Positions 36,912-45,075 of a stretch of 64,000 nucleotides of DNA are shown piece by piece. Origin of the DNA: Saccharopolyspora rosea (GTDB taxonomy: Bacteria; Actinomycetota; Actinomycetes; Mycobacteriales; Pseudonocardiaceae); assembly GCF_025643595.1 (NCBI RefSeq), contig NZ_CP102826.1, forward strand, positions 2,790,001 to 2,854,000, read 5' to 3'. Numbering within the stretch: the stretch's first letter is position 1; each line of letters starts with the position of its first letter. The notes under the pieces are model-generated. The model searched no databases and had not been told where the DNA came from. It saw nothing but the letters and a program-made list of their open reading frames with translations. A program made the position numbers and the translations under genes.

Positions 36912-37774
36912 GACGGTGGCATCAGCTCGGCCTGGAAGCGCTCCTCCCACCGCTTGAGGAAGTCGACGGTCTCGTGCCGTTCCAGCGCGGCACCGCGCAG
37001 CCGGTCCCACGCGTCGACGAACAGCTCGAAGTCGTCCTCGTCGTCGAGGTAGAGACCGCCGGCGACGTGCTCGACGAACACGAAGTCCTTGGTGCCGTCG
37101 GAGAAGCGCATGATCGTGAAGTCGTTGGGCACGAACGGCAGGCGCACCCCGAACGGCAGCACGTGCACGAACAGGCGGGAATAGCGCTGTTCCAGGTCGA
37201 GCAGGTGCTCGACCTGGTCCAGGCCGACCGAGGCGTTCGCCCCACCGGGCATCCGGTGGAAGGCGCCCTCGCCGAGGACGAACCGGTAGTAGGGCGGCCG
37301 CTCCAGGTCGAAGACCTGCTTGCGGTCCAGCCGGTTGCGCATCAGCGAGGTCACCTCGGCCGCCCGGTTCTCGGTGAACTGGGTGAGCATGTAGTGCTCG
37401 GACTGCAGCGGTCCGGGAATGCGTTCGCCGTGGTAGCTGAGGATTTCCGAGGCGGCGGGTTCCAGGTCGGTGAAGGTGCGGAACCACTGCGGCACCGCCG
37501 ACCGGTACCCGGACCACTGGCTGCGCCGACCGCCGCTGGAGCGGGCCAGGTCCAGCAGCACGTCGGCTTCGGACTCGGGCACCTCGAAGGCGTCGAGCAT
37601 GCGCCGCAGGTCGCTGGACTTCACCGCGACCGCGCCGGACTCGATCTTGTTCACCTTGCCCTGGCCGCAGCTGAGCAACTCGGCGACGTCCTGCTGCGTC
37701 ATCCCCGCGGCGATCCTGGCGCGGCGGATCTCGTTGCCCAGTTGCCTGCGCCGCGATGTCACCGTGCTGGGCAC
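36908..37774 (-). CDS. XRE-family regulator with DUF5753 domain
   Basis: A 288-residue DNA-binding protein: N-terminal helix-turn-helix (LGNEIRRARIAAGMTQQDVAELLSCGQGKVNKIESG, here quoted in parts as RIAAGMTQQDVAELL and QGKVNKIESG) and a DUF5753 domain from about residue 95 to the end (RIPGPLQSEHYMLTQ, FVFVEHVAGGLYLDDEDD). Such proteins occur in many copies in actinomycetes, usually with a DUF397 partner, as here. The GTG at 37774 has a GGGGAGCGGAG ribosome site. Its stop overlaps the GNAT stop by four bases. Confidence 0.87.
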   Translation of the reverse strand: MPSTVTSRRRQLGNEIRRARIAAGMTQQDVAELLSCGQGKVNKIESGAVAVKSSDLRRMLDAFEVPESEADVLLDLARSSGGRRSQWSGYRSAVPQWFRTFTDLEPAASEILSYHGERIPGPLQSEHYMLTQFTENRAAEVTSLMRNRLDRKQVFDLERPPYYRFVLGEGAFHRMPGGANASVGLDQVEHLLDLEQRYSRLFVHVLPFGVRLPFVPNDFTIMRFSDGTKDFVFVEHVAGGLYLDDEDDFELFVDAWDRLRGAALERHETVDFLKRWEERFQAELMPPS

Positions 37775-37927
37775 CCGACTCTCCGCTCCCCTGCCAGTGC
37801 TCTCGGCCTTCGACCGTCCGCCGCAACACTGTAGAGCAAAGATCAGGTCGCGTCAGCTCGTCGGGTCCGGACGGCGACGCGCCCGGACCCCGGTCACCCA
37901 ACCGAGTGGAATATTCCTGTCGGACGA

Positions 37928-38164
37928 TCAGGCGAGGTCGAGCCGACCGGTGCGGACGAGCGCGATGAAGTCGTTCCAGCGGCGCGTCGGCACGGCCAGC
38001 GCGACGTCGCCGGTGGCGCGCTTGCTGTCCCGGACCCCTGCGACGCCGTCGCAGGTCAGGTTGATTTCGACGCAGTTACCCCCGTTGGGACCGCATCGGG
38101 ACGCGCGGCGCCAACCGCGCGGATCGAAGCGGGGAACCTGGGGCGAGGGGGCATTCCGACGCAT
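37928..38164 (-). CDS. DUF397 domain protein
   Basis: A 78-residue DUF397 protein with the family core GWRRASRCGPNGGNCVEI, ALAVPTRRWNDFI. GAGGAGG precedes ATG 38164. DUF397 proteins are usual partners of XRE-DUF5753 regulators; in Streptomyces some such pairs influence development and some behave like toxin-antitoxin modules. Here it lies 153 bases upstream of the regulator gene on the same strand. Confidence 0.88.
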   Translation of the reverse strand: MRRNAPSPQVPRFDPRGWRRASRCGPNGGNCVEINLTCDGVAGVRDSKRATGDVALAVPTRRWNDFIALVRTGRLDLA

Positions 38165-38301
38165 GTTCCGACCTCCTCGGGATTCGGGTCGACGGCAGCG
38201 TATCGACGATCTAGGATTAATCGCAAACAGCCGGGTTCGCGGCCGGAAGCGTTGCGGCGCGCGGACTCGGGGTGTCCGGTCCGGCCGACGGAAGGTGGCT
38301 C

Positions 38302-38523
38302 ATGCACCCGTTCCACTGGGTTCCCGCCGCGGGAGAACGCCACGCGAGTCAGGACGCCCGGCCCTACGGCGGGTATCCGGAAGGCAGGCAGGTCACGACG
38401 TTGTGCGGCCAGCAACTTCCGGCCGCGGTCGGCGACTCGCCGTGGCTGTGGGGGACCTGTCCGACGTGCAACGACCGCGCCCACGACCTGGCCGGGGTGC
38501 CGACGCCGGTCCGCCGCGGTTGA
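38302..38523 (+). CDS. Small zinc-finger protein (zf-HC3-like)
   Basis: A 73-residue protein with HPFHWVPAAGERHA, a central TTLCGQQL and C-terminal WGTCPTCNDRAHDLAG, giving one His and three Cys in the arrangement of the actinobacterial zf-HC3 family. ATG 38302 is chosen because GGAAGGTGG precedes it; the earlier GTG at 38272 lacks a site. It is divergent from the DUF397 gene, as is common for this family in XRE/DUF397 neighbourhoods. Function unknown. Confidence 0.75.
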   Translation: MHPFHWVPAAGERHASQDARPYGGYPEGRQVTTLCGQQLPAAVGDSPWLWGTCPTCNDRAHDLAGVPTPVRRG

Positions 38524-38766
38524 CCGGGAGCGATCGGAACTCCGGCTTCTGGATTATTCCGATGAGGTGGATTCGGGACGCGTGAAGCGCGTTCGAGCCT
38601 CCCGCGGGTGAGAGCGACAGGCCCGCGGATCGCGCGTCCGACGCCGCCGCAGCCCGGAGCAGCCGCGCGGGGCGCGGTGGCCCGTCAGAACCGGGACGGC
38701 ACCGGGCCGAGCAGCGCGCGCACCAGGTCGAGTACCGGGCGTATTCCTCGTCGAGCGCGTCGGCCG

Positions 38767-38925
38767 CTTGACGAAGTAGGCGTGCCGCGGCATCAGCGCG
38801 AAGTGCTCGGCGGTGATGCACCGCTCGGTCCGCGGCGTCAGCCGCGCCTGGACGACCACGAAGTCGTTGCCGGCGAAGACCTCCTCCAGTAGTGCCGCGC
38901 GCCGCACGCCGTGCCGGGCGAGCAC
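38767..38925 (-). pseudogene. Fragment: C-terminal part of a D-2-hydroxyacid dehydrogenase
   Basis: About 53 codons without a start read as a dehydrogenase segment: LLEEVFAGNDFVVVQARLTP, RTERCITAEHFALMPRHAYFV. This is the region after the nucleotide-binding domain, up to where the catalytic His helix should follow; then homology ends. It is inverted relative to the other fragments of the same gene type to its right. Confidence 0.65.
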
Positions 38926-38941
38926 GGCGCGCGGCGCGGAA

Positions 38942-39238
38942 GCGGTCGCCGAGCTGCAACTGGGGCTGATGCTCGCCGAGGCGCGCAACATCGCCCGCGC
39001 CGATGCCGGCGTCAAGTCCGGCCGGTGGCGCAAGGACTTCCCCTCGCCCCGCAACTGCGCGACGCCGTGTCCGGAGCCGAAGCGATCGGGGTGCACTTCG
39101 CACCGGTTCGGCGGGGAACTCCTCGCCGCCGCGCCGAACCTGAAGCTGATCGCGGTCGCGCGCTCCGGGCTGGAGAACGTCGCGGTCGCCGCGGCGACGG
39201 CGGCCGGGGTCGGCGTGGTTCCCACCCTCGGGCGCATC
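38942..39238 (+). pseudogene. Fragments: middle parts of a D-2-hydroxyacid dehydrogenase, permuted and frameshifted
   Basis: Two blocks are joined in the wrong order. The left block (38942-39050) reads AVAELQLGLMLAEARNIARA and SGRWRKDF, which in an intact enzyme comes after the right block. The right block begins APQLRDAVSGAEAIGVHFAP in one frame (39046-39108) and continues LLAAAPNLKLIAVARSGLEN and VAAATAAGVGVVPTLGR in another (39110-39238), so a frameshift lies near 39109. No start or ribosome site is present. Confidence 0.7.
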
Positions 39239-39260
39239 CGGCCTGGTCGACGTCAGTGAC

Positions 39261-39443
39261 CTCCACCGGCGGGCGCAGCCCGTCGGCCAACAGCTTTCCG
39301 GGCGGCTCCTCGCCGAGCTGGAACCGCTCGCCGGGCAGGCGTCCTGGGTGGTGTGCAGCGGGTCGTTGCCGCCGGGGACCGATCCCGCGCTCGCGCGCGC
39401 CGACCCCGCCGCCGTGCGCGGCCGACCGCTGGAACCGCTGTGA
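39261..39443 (+). pseudogene. Fragment: PfkB-type sugar kinase, middle part
   Basis: About 60 codons ending at TGA read ELEPLAGQASWVVCSGSLPP, the well-known strand before the sugar-binding loop of 1-phosphofructokinase/hexose kinases (usually WVVLSGSLPPG). No start codon and no ATP-binding C-terminus remain. The stop is followed after a short gap by a ribosome site and a dehydrogenase start, suggesting a former kinase-dehydrogenase operon. Confidence 0.6.
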
Positions 39444-39454
39444 CAGGAGGATCC

Positions 39455-39511
39455 GTGCAGACAGTCGTCATCGGGGACCGGTTCATCCCCGCCGCCTACG
39501 CGACGCCTTCG
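39455..39511 (+). pseudogene. Fragment: N-terminus of a D-2-hydroxyacid dehydrogenase
   Basis: GTG at 39455 with AGGAGG eight bases upstream starts QTVVIGDRFIPAAYATP, the usual first strand of such dehydrogenases, then the frame leaves homology. It is probably the true 5' end of the gene whose other parts lie at 38767-39238, in reverse order. Confidence 0.55.
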
Positions 39512-40148
39512 CCGCACGGCACCACGAGGGCCGCTGACCACTGTGGACCTGCCGGGGACGAGACCACCACCTCGACGTCCGCCCGCTCCGTGCCGGGTGT
39601 TCGTAACCCGCGCGCTGCGGGACCGGCAACAGCAGCGCCCCGAAGATCTCCAGCACGGAGACGTCGGAGCACAGGTTGGTCGTCGCCGCCATCGTGTCGC
39701 CAGGCCCGGAGTCGAGGTGGGACGTAGGTGGGATCGTCGTCCGGTTGCCGCCGGTGCGCACGGTGTCGGGGAGATGGCGGTGGGATTTCCGGGCGGTGAC
39801 AGGCTCTTTCGGTCCACCTGTTTCCGTGGGCACGGGAGGAGGAGCAACGAACAGTCCACTGTGTACTCGTCCGATTTGGTCGGATTCCCGCGGATTTTCC
39901 CGGTCGATCGGCTGTTCGGAGCAATCGTGCTGGTCCCCGCGGGCGAACAGGCGCGCGGGGCCGGGGTGTCGCGCGTGTGACCAGGCGGTTTCACCGCGTT
40001 CCGGGCACGGGTGCGCTCGACATGCCGATCGTGACGCGCGCCTCGGCGGTGATAGTGTCCCGGGTGACAGTACGTCTTGTGCGTCGTGTCGGACCGCGAG
40101 CGTGAGCGTCGTCAGCCGATGAGCCGAGCAGGGTGTTGAGGGGGGCAG
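39512..40148. other. 637-base stretch without a supported gene
   Basis: Reading frames exist on both strands but none shows regular codon bias with a recognisable product or ribosome site. It appears to continue the decayed region to its left. The last 70 bases before 40149 probably hold the promoter of the secretion-accessory operon, with GAGGGGGG as ribosome site at 40138-40145. Confidence 0.5.
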
Positions 40149-40610
40149 ATGTCGGAGACCCCGGCCTCATCCTCCGCGTCGCCGCGCGGGGAGGAACACG
40201 TGGAGAAGACGCCCGATGACAAGGGCTTCGATCTGGTCCTCGAACCTGGTGCGGGAGAGCGCTTGACGTCGGCGCTGGACGACCAGATTGAGAAGACCGA
40301 CGAGTGGATGCGGCGCGCCCAGGGCATGGCCGAGCCGATCCCGTTCGGTGCCAACGTGGTCGCCGAGTCGATGGCGTCGAAGTTCCGCGGTCGCGCCGAA
40401 GGCGGCCAGCGGTCGCTGACCGACGCGCTCCGCAAGTACCGGGACGCGTTGCGACAGGCCAAGGAAGCCGTGCAGGACGCGATGCGCGACTACGCGCAGA
40501 CGGATCAGGAACGCGCCGAGTCGTTCCGCCAGGTCGCCCGGGACGGGGGTCTGGACGCGAGCAGCACCGCAGGTCGGGTTCGTCGAGGAGCACCGGGGGC
40601 GCCGTCGTGA
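40149..40610 (+). CDS. Type VII secretion-associated small helical protein
   Basis: A 153-residue, mostly helical protein without membrane segments. The middle (IEKTDEWMRRAQGMAEPIPFG, ALRKYRDALRQAKEAVQDAM, each shortened here) predicts two long antiparallel helices as in WXG100 proteins, but no W-x-G is present. ATG 40149 has a GGGGGG site. GTGA overlap with the next, PPE-like gene makes it the first gene of the operon; the two may form a heterodimer as PE and PPE proteins do. I know no exact family name. Confidence 0.65.
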   Translation: MSETPASSSASPRGEEHVEKTPDDKGFDLVLEPGAGERLTSALDDQIEKTDEWMRRAQGMAEPIPFGANVVAESMASKFRGRAEGGQRSLTDALRKYRDALRQAKEAVQDAMRDYAQTDQERAESFRQVARDGGLDASSTAGRVRRGAPGAPS

Positions 40611-42373
40611 CCGAGCAGGCAGCACGCAGGGAAGCGGTGGTACCGGCACATCCCGGGCAGACCCCGGGGGACCGCGCGCTGGGCGAACCCGTCCAGTGGG
40701 CCGCGATGCGGCACAGCGAGTTGTTCCGGGCCGTGCACGAGAACAACGAGCCCGGTCAGGCGCACGCCCGCGGCAGGCAGTGGACCGAACTCGCCGACGA
40801 GGTCGAGGAGGCGTCGTCCGCGTTGCAGGACGCGGTGCGCGGCAGCTCGACGGGCTGGCGCGGGCAGGCCGCCGACGCGGCGCGGACCGCGCTGACCGAG
40901 CTGGCCCGGCGCGGTGACGAGCTCGCCAAGACGATGCGCGGTGTCGGCCAGAACGTGGGCCGGCAGGCCTCCGTGATGGAGTGGGCGAAGGCGGAGATGC
41001 CCGAGCCGAGCAACTTCGACCCGGGCGCCTTCGTGCGGCAGAACTACGTCGGCGGCGATCTGAACGGGCTCGCGGTCATGAACGCGGTCGCCATCGCGAT
41101 GGCCGCCAAGGACGCCAACTCCAAGCACGACCACGCCGTGCACGTGATGACCGAGATGGAGAAGGCGTCGCGGGAGATCGACGAGAAGACCCCCGCGTTC
41201 CAGCCGGACGACATCACCTTCCGCGGCCACCGGGAGGCCCGGTCCGCGCCCCAGGCTTCGCCGGGGGCCGCCGGACCGCACCAACAGGGGCACGAGAAGC
41301 CGCAGGACCCCGAGGAGAAGAAGGCGGAACCGGGGAGCGCGCCCGACCCGCAGGCGGGGGCCACCCAGCGCATGACGCCGGTCGGTTCGAACCAGCCCGC
41401 CGGGGTGCACGCGATGTCCGCGCCGAGCACCGCTGGCCCGCCGCAGTCGGCACCACCACCGACGCCCGCCGGACCGGCGGCACCACCACCGCTGAACGCG
41501 CCGGGGAACGTCCCCGCGGCCGGTTCCGCGCCGACCGGCGGTTCCGGCGGTGCGGCCGAAACCCGGAAGCTCCGGCCGGTCCCGTCCGGTTCGGACAAGC
41601 CGAACGCGCCGAAGGCGCCGGACCCGAACGCCGCGACCCACAAGCTCCGCGCGCTCAACTACGAGCCCCCGAAGCCCCAGGCGCGGGGACCGGAGTCGAC
41701 GGAGCAGAAGACCGGCGGGCCGAACATGCCCGCGTCCACCACGAGCGCGTCGACGCACAACACGCCGGCGACGCCGCCCCGGTTCGTGCCGCCGAGCGGA
41801 CTTCCGCAGGGCGAGCAGCAGCACGTCAACCAGTTCCAGTCGCCGCAGGGCAACTGGACCCCGTCGTTCCGCGGTGACCTGCCGTCCAGGCCGGACAAGC
41901 CGGGCAGCGGGCCGGGAGCCGGCGGGCGGCCGCCCGCCGGTGGCGTGCCGGGCCCGGGTGGGCCCGCCGCCTTCCGCCCGAGCGGTGGCGGTGCGAGCGG
42001 CGCGGGCGGTGCCCCGTCGTTGGAAACCCCCGCCGGGAGCCCGAGCGGCGGCTCCGAGAACCGGCTCTCGCCGGGGGGAACGTCGAGCGCGGCGCCGGCC
42101 GCGGGCGGTTCGTCCGCCACCGCCGGTGGTGGTGCGCCCGGCGGTGGTGGCAGCAACGCCGGGGCCGCGGGAGCGGCGCCCATGGGCGGCATGGCCGGTG
42201 GCGCCGGGGCGCGGCAGGGCGGCGGCGAGGACAAGGAGCACCAGTCCCGCGGGTACCTCAAGGACCAGAACCCGTTCCAGGTCAACGACCGCCCGGCGCC
42301 TCCGGTGATCGGTGTGAAGTTCAAGAAGAAGCGACCGACCGGGAAGGACGACGCAGGTGACGCGGACGGCTGA
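40607..42373 (+). CDS. PPE/WXG-like secreted protein with long Pro/Gly/Ala-rich tail
   Basis: A 588-residue protein. The first 200 residues are helical, with a WXG-type turn (STGWRGQAADAA) typical of ESX substrates of PPE or WXG100 type. From about residue 205 the chain is low-complexity (PQAGATQRMTP, GGSGGAAE, GGRPPAGGVPGPGG) and ends in a basic segment FKKKRPTGKDDAGDADG. GTG 40607 overlaps the upstream stop. The EspG-like gene follows immediately, which supports it as a chaperoned secretion substrate. The tail may span the cell wall. Confidence 0.78.
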   Translation: MTEQAARREAVVPAHPGQTPGDRALGEPVQWAAMRHSELFRAVHENNEPGQAHARGRQWTELADEVEEASSALQDAVRGSSTGWRGQAADAARTALTELARRGDELAKTMRGVGQNVGRQASVMEWAKAEMPEPSNFDPGAFVRQNYVGGDLNGLAVMNAVAIAMAAKDANSKHDHAVHVMTEMEKASREIDEKTPAFQPDDITFRGHREARSAPQASPGAAGPHQQGHEKPQDPEEKKAEPGSAPDPQAGATQRMTPVGSNQPAGVHAMSAPSTAGPPQSAPPPTPAGPAAPPPLNAPGNVPAAGSAPTGGSGGAAETRKLRPVPSGSDKPNAPKAPDPNAATHKLRALNYEPPKPQARGPESTEQKTGGPNMPASTTSASTHNTPATPPRFVPPSGLPQGEQQHVNQFQSPQGNWTPSFRGDLPSRPDKPGSGPGAGGRPPAGGVPGPGGPAAFRPSGGGASGAGGAPSLETPAGSPSGGSENRLSPGGTSSAAPAAGGSSATAGGGAPGGGGSNAGAAGAAPMGGMAGGAGARQGGGEDKEHQSRGYLKDQNPFQVNDRPAPPVIGVKFKKKRPTGKDDAGDADG

Positions 42374-43121
42374 TTTCGCCCTGTCGCCGCTGGAGTTCGA
42401 CGTGCTCTGGTCCGGCGCGGACGCCGGAGCGCCGCCGTTCCCGCTGTCGGCGTCGGTGCACGGCCAGGACGTCGCCGAGTGGGAGCGGATCCGGGAGACG
42501 ACGCTCGCGGACCTGCGCGGCCGCGCCTCCCACCGCGGCGTCGAGGACCTGCTGCCGCTGCTCGTGGCGCCGCGGCTCGTCGTCGACTCGATCGGCTACG
42601 CCGACGGCCCGCTGCGCGCGGTGGCCGCGGGCGGCGCCCACTCCGCCGTGCTCGCGGAGGTGTTCCAGGAGCGCGTCGAGCTGACCGAGATACGCCCGAC
42701 GGCCCTGGTGGGAGCGGTGGTCGACCACCTGCCGGACGTGGACGCGGCCACCGGTCACTCGATCACCCTCCGGTACCGGGACCTGGCGCGGGCGACGAGC
42801 GAGGACGACACCGACGACCCGCTCGGCATCGACGACGAAACGGACGCGCTGGTCCGCGCCGGGGTGTCCGAAGAGGACGCCGAGCGGTTGGTGCGGCTGG
42901 CCGAGAACCGGATCCGGGGCGGTCAGCTGGGGGTCAGCGCGCTGGACCGGACCGGGGCGCTGCGCCGGTCCGAGGTGCTGATCAGCTGGTTCGACACGCC
43001 GTCCGGTCGGTACATGATGGTGCGCGACGGGGAGTGGGTCAGCATCTCGCCCGCGAGCCGGTCGCGCATCGCCCACCGCGTCAAGGAGGTCCTGGACGCG
43101 GAGACGCGGGTGCGGACATGA
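42357..43121 (+). CDS. ESX secretion-associated protein EspG family
   Basis: A 254-residue EspG-like chaperone, recognisable by the start FALSPLEFDVLWSGADAG, central SAVLAEVFQERVELTEIRP and the C-terminal beta-rich part RRSEVLISWFDTPSGRYMM and VSISPASRSRI. EspG proteins bind the tip of cognate PE-PPE pairs and deliver them to the ESX machine. The GTG start overlaps the PPE-like gene by 17 bases, so it is probably specific for that product. Confidence 0.88.
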   Translation: MTRTADFALSPLEFDVLWSGADAGAPPFPLSASVHGQDVAEWERIRETTLADLRGRASHRGVEDLLPLLVAPRLVVDSIGYADGPLRAVAAGGAHSAVLAEVFQERVELTEIRPTALVGAVVDHLPDVDAATGHSITLRYRDLARATSEDDTDDPLGIDDETDALVRAGVSEEDAERLVRLAENRIRGGQLGVSALDRTGALRRSEVLISWFDTPSGRYMMVRDGEWVSISPASRSRIAHRVKEVLDAETRVRT

Positions 43122-43143
43122 GCGAGTGCGGGGGAGTGTGATC

Positions 43144-43512
43144 ATGGGTTTCAAAGTCGTCAGTGAGGATCTGAGCGCTCACGCCAGCCACCTGGACGGG
43201 CTCGTGGACCGGCTGAAGACGGCCGTGTCGGCGGCGGAGACGGCCAGCATGTCGGACGATTCGTTCGGGCTGCTGTGCGCGTTCCTCCCGTCCGTGATCA
43301 ATCCGGTGGAGAAGCAGGGCCTGGACGCCCTGCACGCGGCGGTCGACGGGGTCAGCGCCACCGCGGACAACGTGCGCGGTGTGGCGAGGGACTACTCGGA
43401 GGTCGACACCGACGGCTCCGACCGCTTCGGGCGGATCCTGCGGGAGCCGACGCCGTCCCTGCCGAAGATGGAGGCCACCGAGCGGACCGCACGGAGGAGC
43501 GTCGATGTCTGA
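43144..43512 (+). CDS. EspC-like type VII secretion target
   Basis: A 122-residue helical protein matching the EspC/T7SS-target family: GFKVVSEDLSAHASHLDGL at the start and ALHAAVDGVSATADNVRGVARDYSEVD (quoted in part: VSATADNVRGVARDYSEVD), where Y-x-x-x-D is the usual C-terminal export signal. GGGGGAG precedes ATG 43144. It overlaps the following YbaB gene by eight bases. Confidence 0.82.
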   Translation: MGFKVVSEDLSAHASHLDGLVDRLKTAVSAAETASMSDDSFGLLCAFLPSVINPVEKQGLDALHAAVDGVSATADNVRGVARDYSEVDTDGSDRFGRILREPTPSLPKMEATERTARRSVDV

Positions 43513-44107
43513 CGAGCACGTGAGCGCGATCGCCGACGTGACCCGGGATCCCGAGGAGGTGCAGCGCCGGATCGACCAGTGGGCGCAGAGCTTCGCCGAC
43601 AAGGCCGAGCGCTACCGGTCGGTCCAGGAGAAGACGCAGGAGATCCGGCTGAGCGCGAGCGGCGCGAACGGCGCGGTGCGGGTGACCGTCGGAGCCGACG
43701 GCACCGTTCACGACCTGCAGTTCTCCGACAAGATCCGCTCGATGCCGCTGGAGGAGCTGTCCTCCCAGGTGTTGAGCACGATCCGTCGGGCCCAGGGCGG
43801 GATCTCCGAGCGGGTGGGCGAGGTGATGGCCGAAACGCTCGGCGACGAGGACGCCGAGACCCGGGCCGTCATGTTGGACAACCTGCGTCGGCAGTTCCCG
43901 CCGCAGGACGACGACTCGGACGGGGACGACGACGAGGACGAGGTCCCGCCACAGCAGCCCCAGCCACCCCAGCAGGCGCGACCGCCTCATCCGGCTCAGC
44001 CGACCCAGCAGGCGCAGCCCGGGCAGCAGGCCCGGCCGGCGCGGCCGAGCCGGTCCGCGGACGACGACGGCGACACCAACGAGGACGTGGACCTGCTGGC
44101 CGAATGA
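43505..44107 (+). CDS. YbaB/EbfC-family protein with acidic/Gln-Pro tail
   Basis: A 200-residue protein: an N-terminal YbaB/EbfC domain (about 10-120; SASGANGAVRVTVGADGTVHDLQF shown as GAVRVTVGADGTVHDL) with a long C-terminal tail, first acidic (DDDSDGDDDEDE), then Gln/Pro-rich and again acidic. YbaB proteins bind DNA or act as small dimeric partners; in actinomycetes a YbaB gene commonly accompanies EspC-like genes. ATG 43505 overlaps the previous stop. A strong terminator 25 bases downstream ends the operon. Confidence 0.82.
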   Translation: MSDEHVSAIADVTRDPEEVQRRIDQWAQSFADKAERYRSVQEKTQEIRLSASGANGAVRVTVGADGTVHDLQFSDKIRSMPLEELSSQVLSTIRRAQGGISERVGEVMAETLGDEDAETRAVMLDNLRRQFPPQDDDSDGDDDEDEVPPQQPQPPQQARPPHPAQPTQQAQPGQQARPARPSRSADDDGDTNEDVDLLAE

Positions 44108-44132
44108 TCCGCGCGTGACCGCAGCGGTGTGG

Positions 44133-44169
44133 ACGGGGTCCCGGGGCACGCGCCCCGGGACCCCGTTTT
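44133..44169 (+). terminator. Strong intrinsic terminator
   Basis: A perfect 15-base stem, ACGGGGTCCCGGGGC and its complement, around an ACGC loop, followed by TTTTC. It ends the type VII accessory operon. Confidence 0.88.
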
Positions 44170-44238
44170 CTGCTGCCGCGCCCCGCTGACCGGGGCCGGT
44201 CGGTGCCGGGCCCGCGCGGGCGCACCTCGGCTGACGAG

Positions 44239-44354
44239 TCCAATGTGGACGAGTGCTGCGAATCCATAGTGGACAGATGAACCACAGGTAACGCGCGTGC
44301 CGATCGAAACTGGCTTCGTGAGGCCCCATGTCGACTCGTTGTTGTCCAATGTGG
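44239..44354. repeat. Three TCCANNGTGGA-type palindromes
   Basis: TCCAATGTGGA (44239-44249), TCCATAGTGGA (44263-44273) and TCCAATGTGGA (44344-44354) lie in the 370-base gap between the terminator and the USP gene. Each has TCCA and TGGA arms three bases apart. They could be operators of the USP promoter. The rest of the gap shows nothing else. Confidence 0.5.
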
Positions 44355-44540
44355 ACAAGATCGGGCGTTACTGAGAGTCATGTCACTCCGATTCGTGGGC
44401 GTGGCGCGTCGGAGCCGTGTACCATGGAATACGGAACGCGCGAGTGATAACGCGGTGGCCGTGAGTTGTGCGATGAGGCGTGTCTGAGGGCCGCTGTGCG
44501 GGTGCGCGCGGAGTTGGTTTCCGATCAGCAGGAGGCGCCG

Positions 44541-45062
44541 GTGGCGGACACGAGACCGATCGTCGTGGGAGTTCACGGTTCTGAGCGCAGTGCCGCGGCA
44601 CTGCGGTGGGCCGCACGCGAAGCCGAGGCGCGGCAGGTCGGACTGCGCGTCGTCATGGCATGGCAGTCCCGCGCGGGTCTCGCTGGCCCCGGCCCCTTCG
44701 TGACGCACGCGCCCCAGTCGCCCCGCTTCGTCCGGTTGACGCACCGGATGCGGCTGGTCCGCATGGTGCGCGAGTGCGTCGGTGAGGCGTCCTCGGTCGA
44801 CATCAGCGTCGAGCTCGTCGAGGGCAAGCCGGTGGACGTGCTCGTCCAGGAGTCGGCAGGCGCGCACATGCTCGTCCTGGGCAGGCCGGCGTCCCGCCGG
44901 GGCATCCGGGGGCTGCTCGGCAGCACCGTGTCGGCGTGCGTGGACCGGGCGCACTGCCCGGTGGTCGTCGCGCCAGACGCCGCCGAGGGCGAGGTGGACG
45001 GCCGCGAAGCCGTCGAACCCGCCGAGCCGATGTGCGCGGCGCAGGGCGCGTGCGCCGAGTGA
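44541..45062 (+). CDS. Universal stress protein (single UspA domain)
   Basis: A 173-residue UspA-fold protein: PIVVGVHGSERSAAALRWAA at the start and the nucleotide-binding HMLVLGRPASRRGIRGLLGS, VSACVDRAHCPVVV at the end, a G-2x-G-9x-G(S/T) pattern that usually marks ATP-binding Usps. GTG 44541 is preferred (CAGGAGG nine bases upstream) over an earlier in-frame start at 44466. An extra acidic tail follows residue 155. No DosR-like box is seen in front of it. Confidence 0.87.
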   Translation: MADTRPIVVGVHGSERSAAALRWAAREAEARQVGLRVVMAWQSRAGLAGPGPFVTHAPQSPRFVRLTHRMRLVRMVRECVGEASSVDISVELVEGKPVDVLVQESAGAHMLVLGRPASRRGIRGLLGSTVSACVDRAHCPVVVAPDAAEGEVDGREAVEPAEPMCAAQGACAE

Positions 45063-45075
45063 GCAGCCGCCGCGG

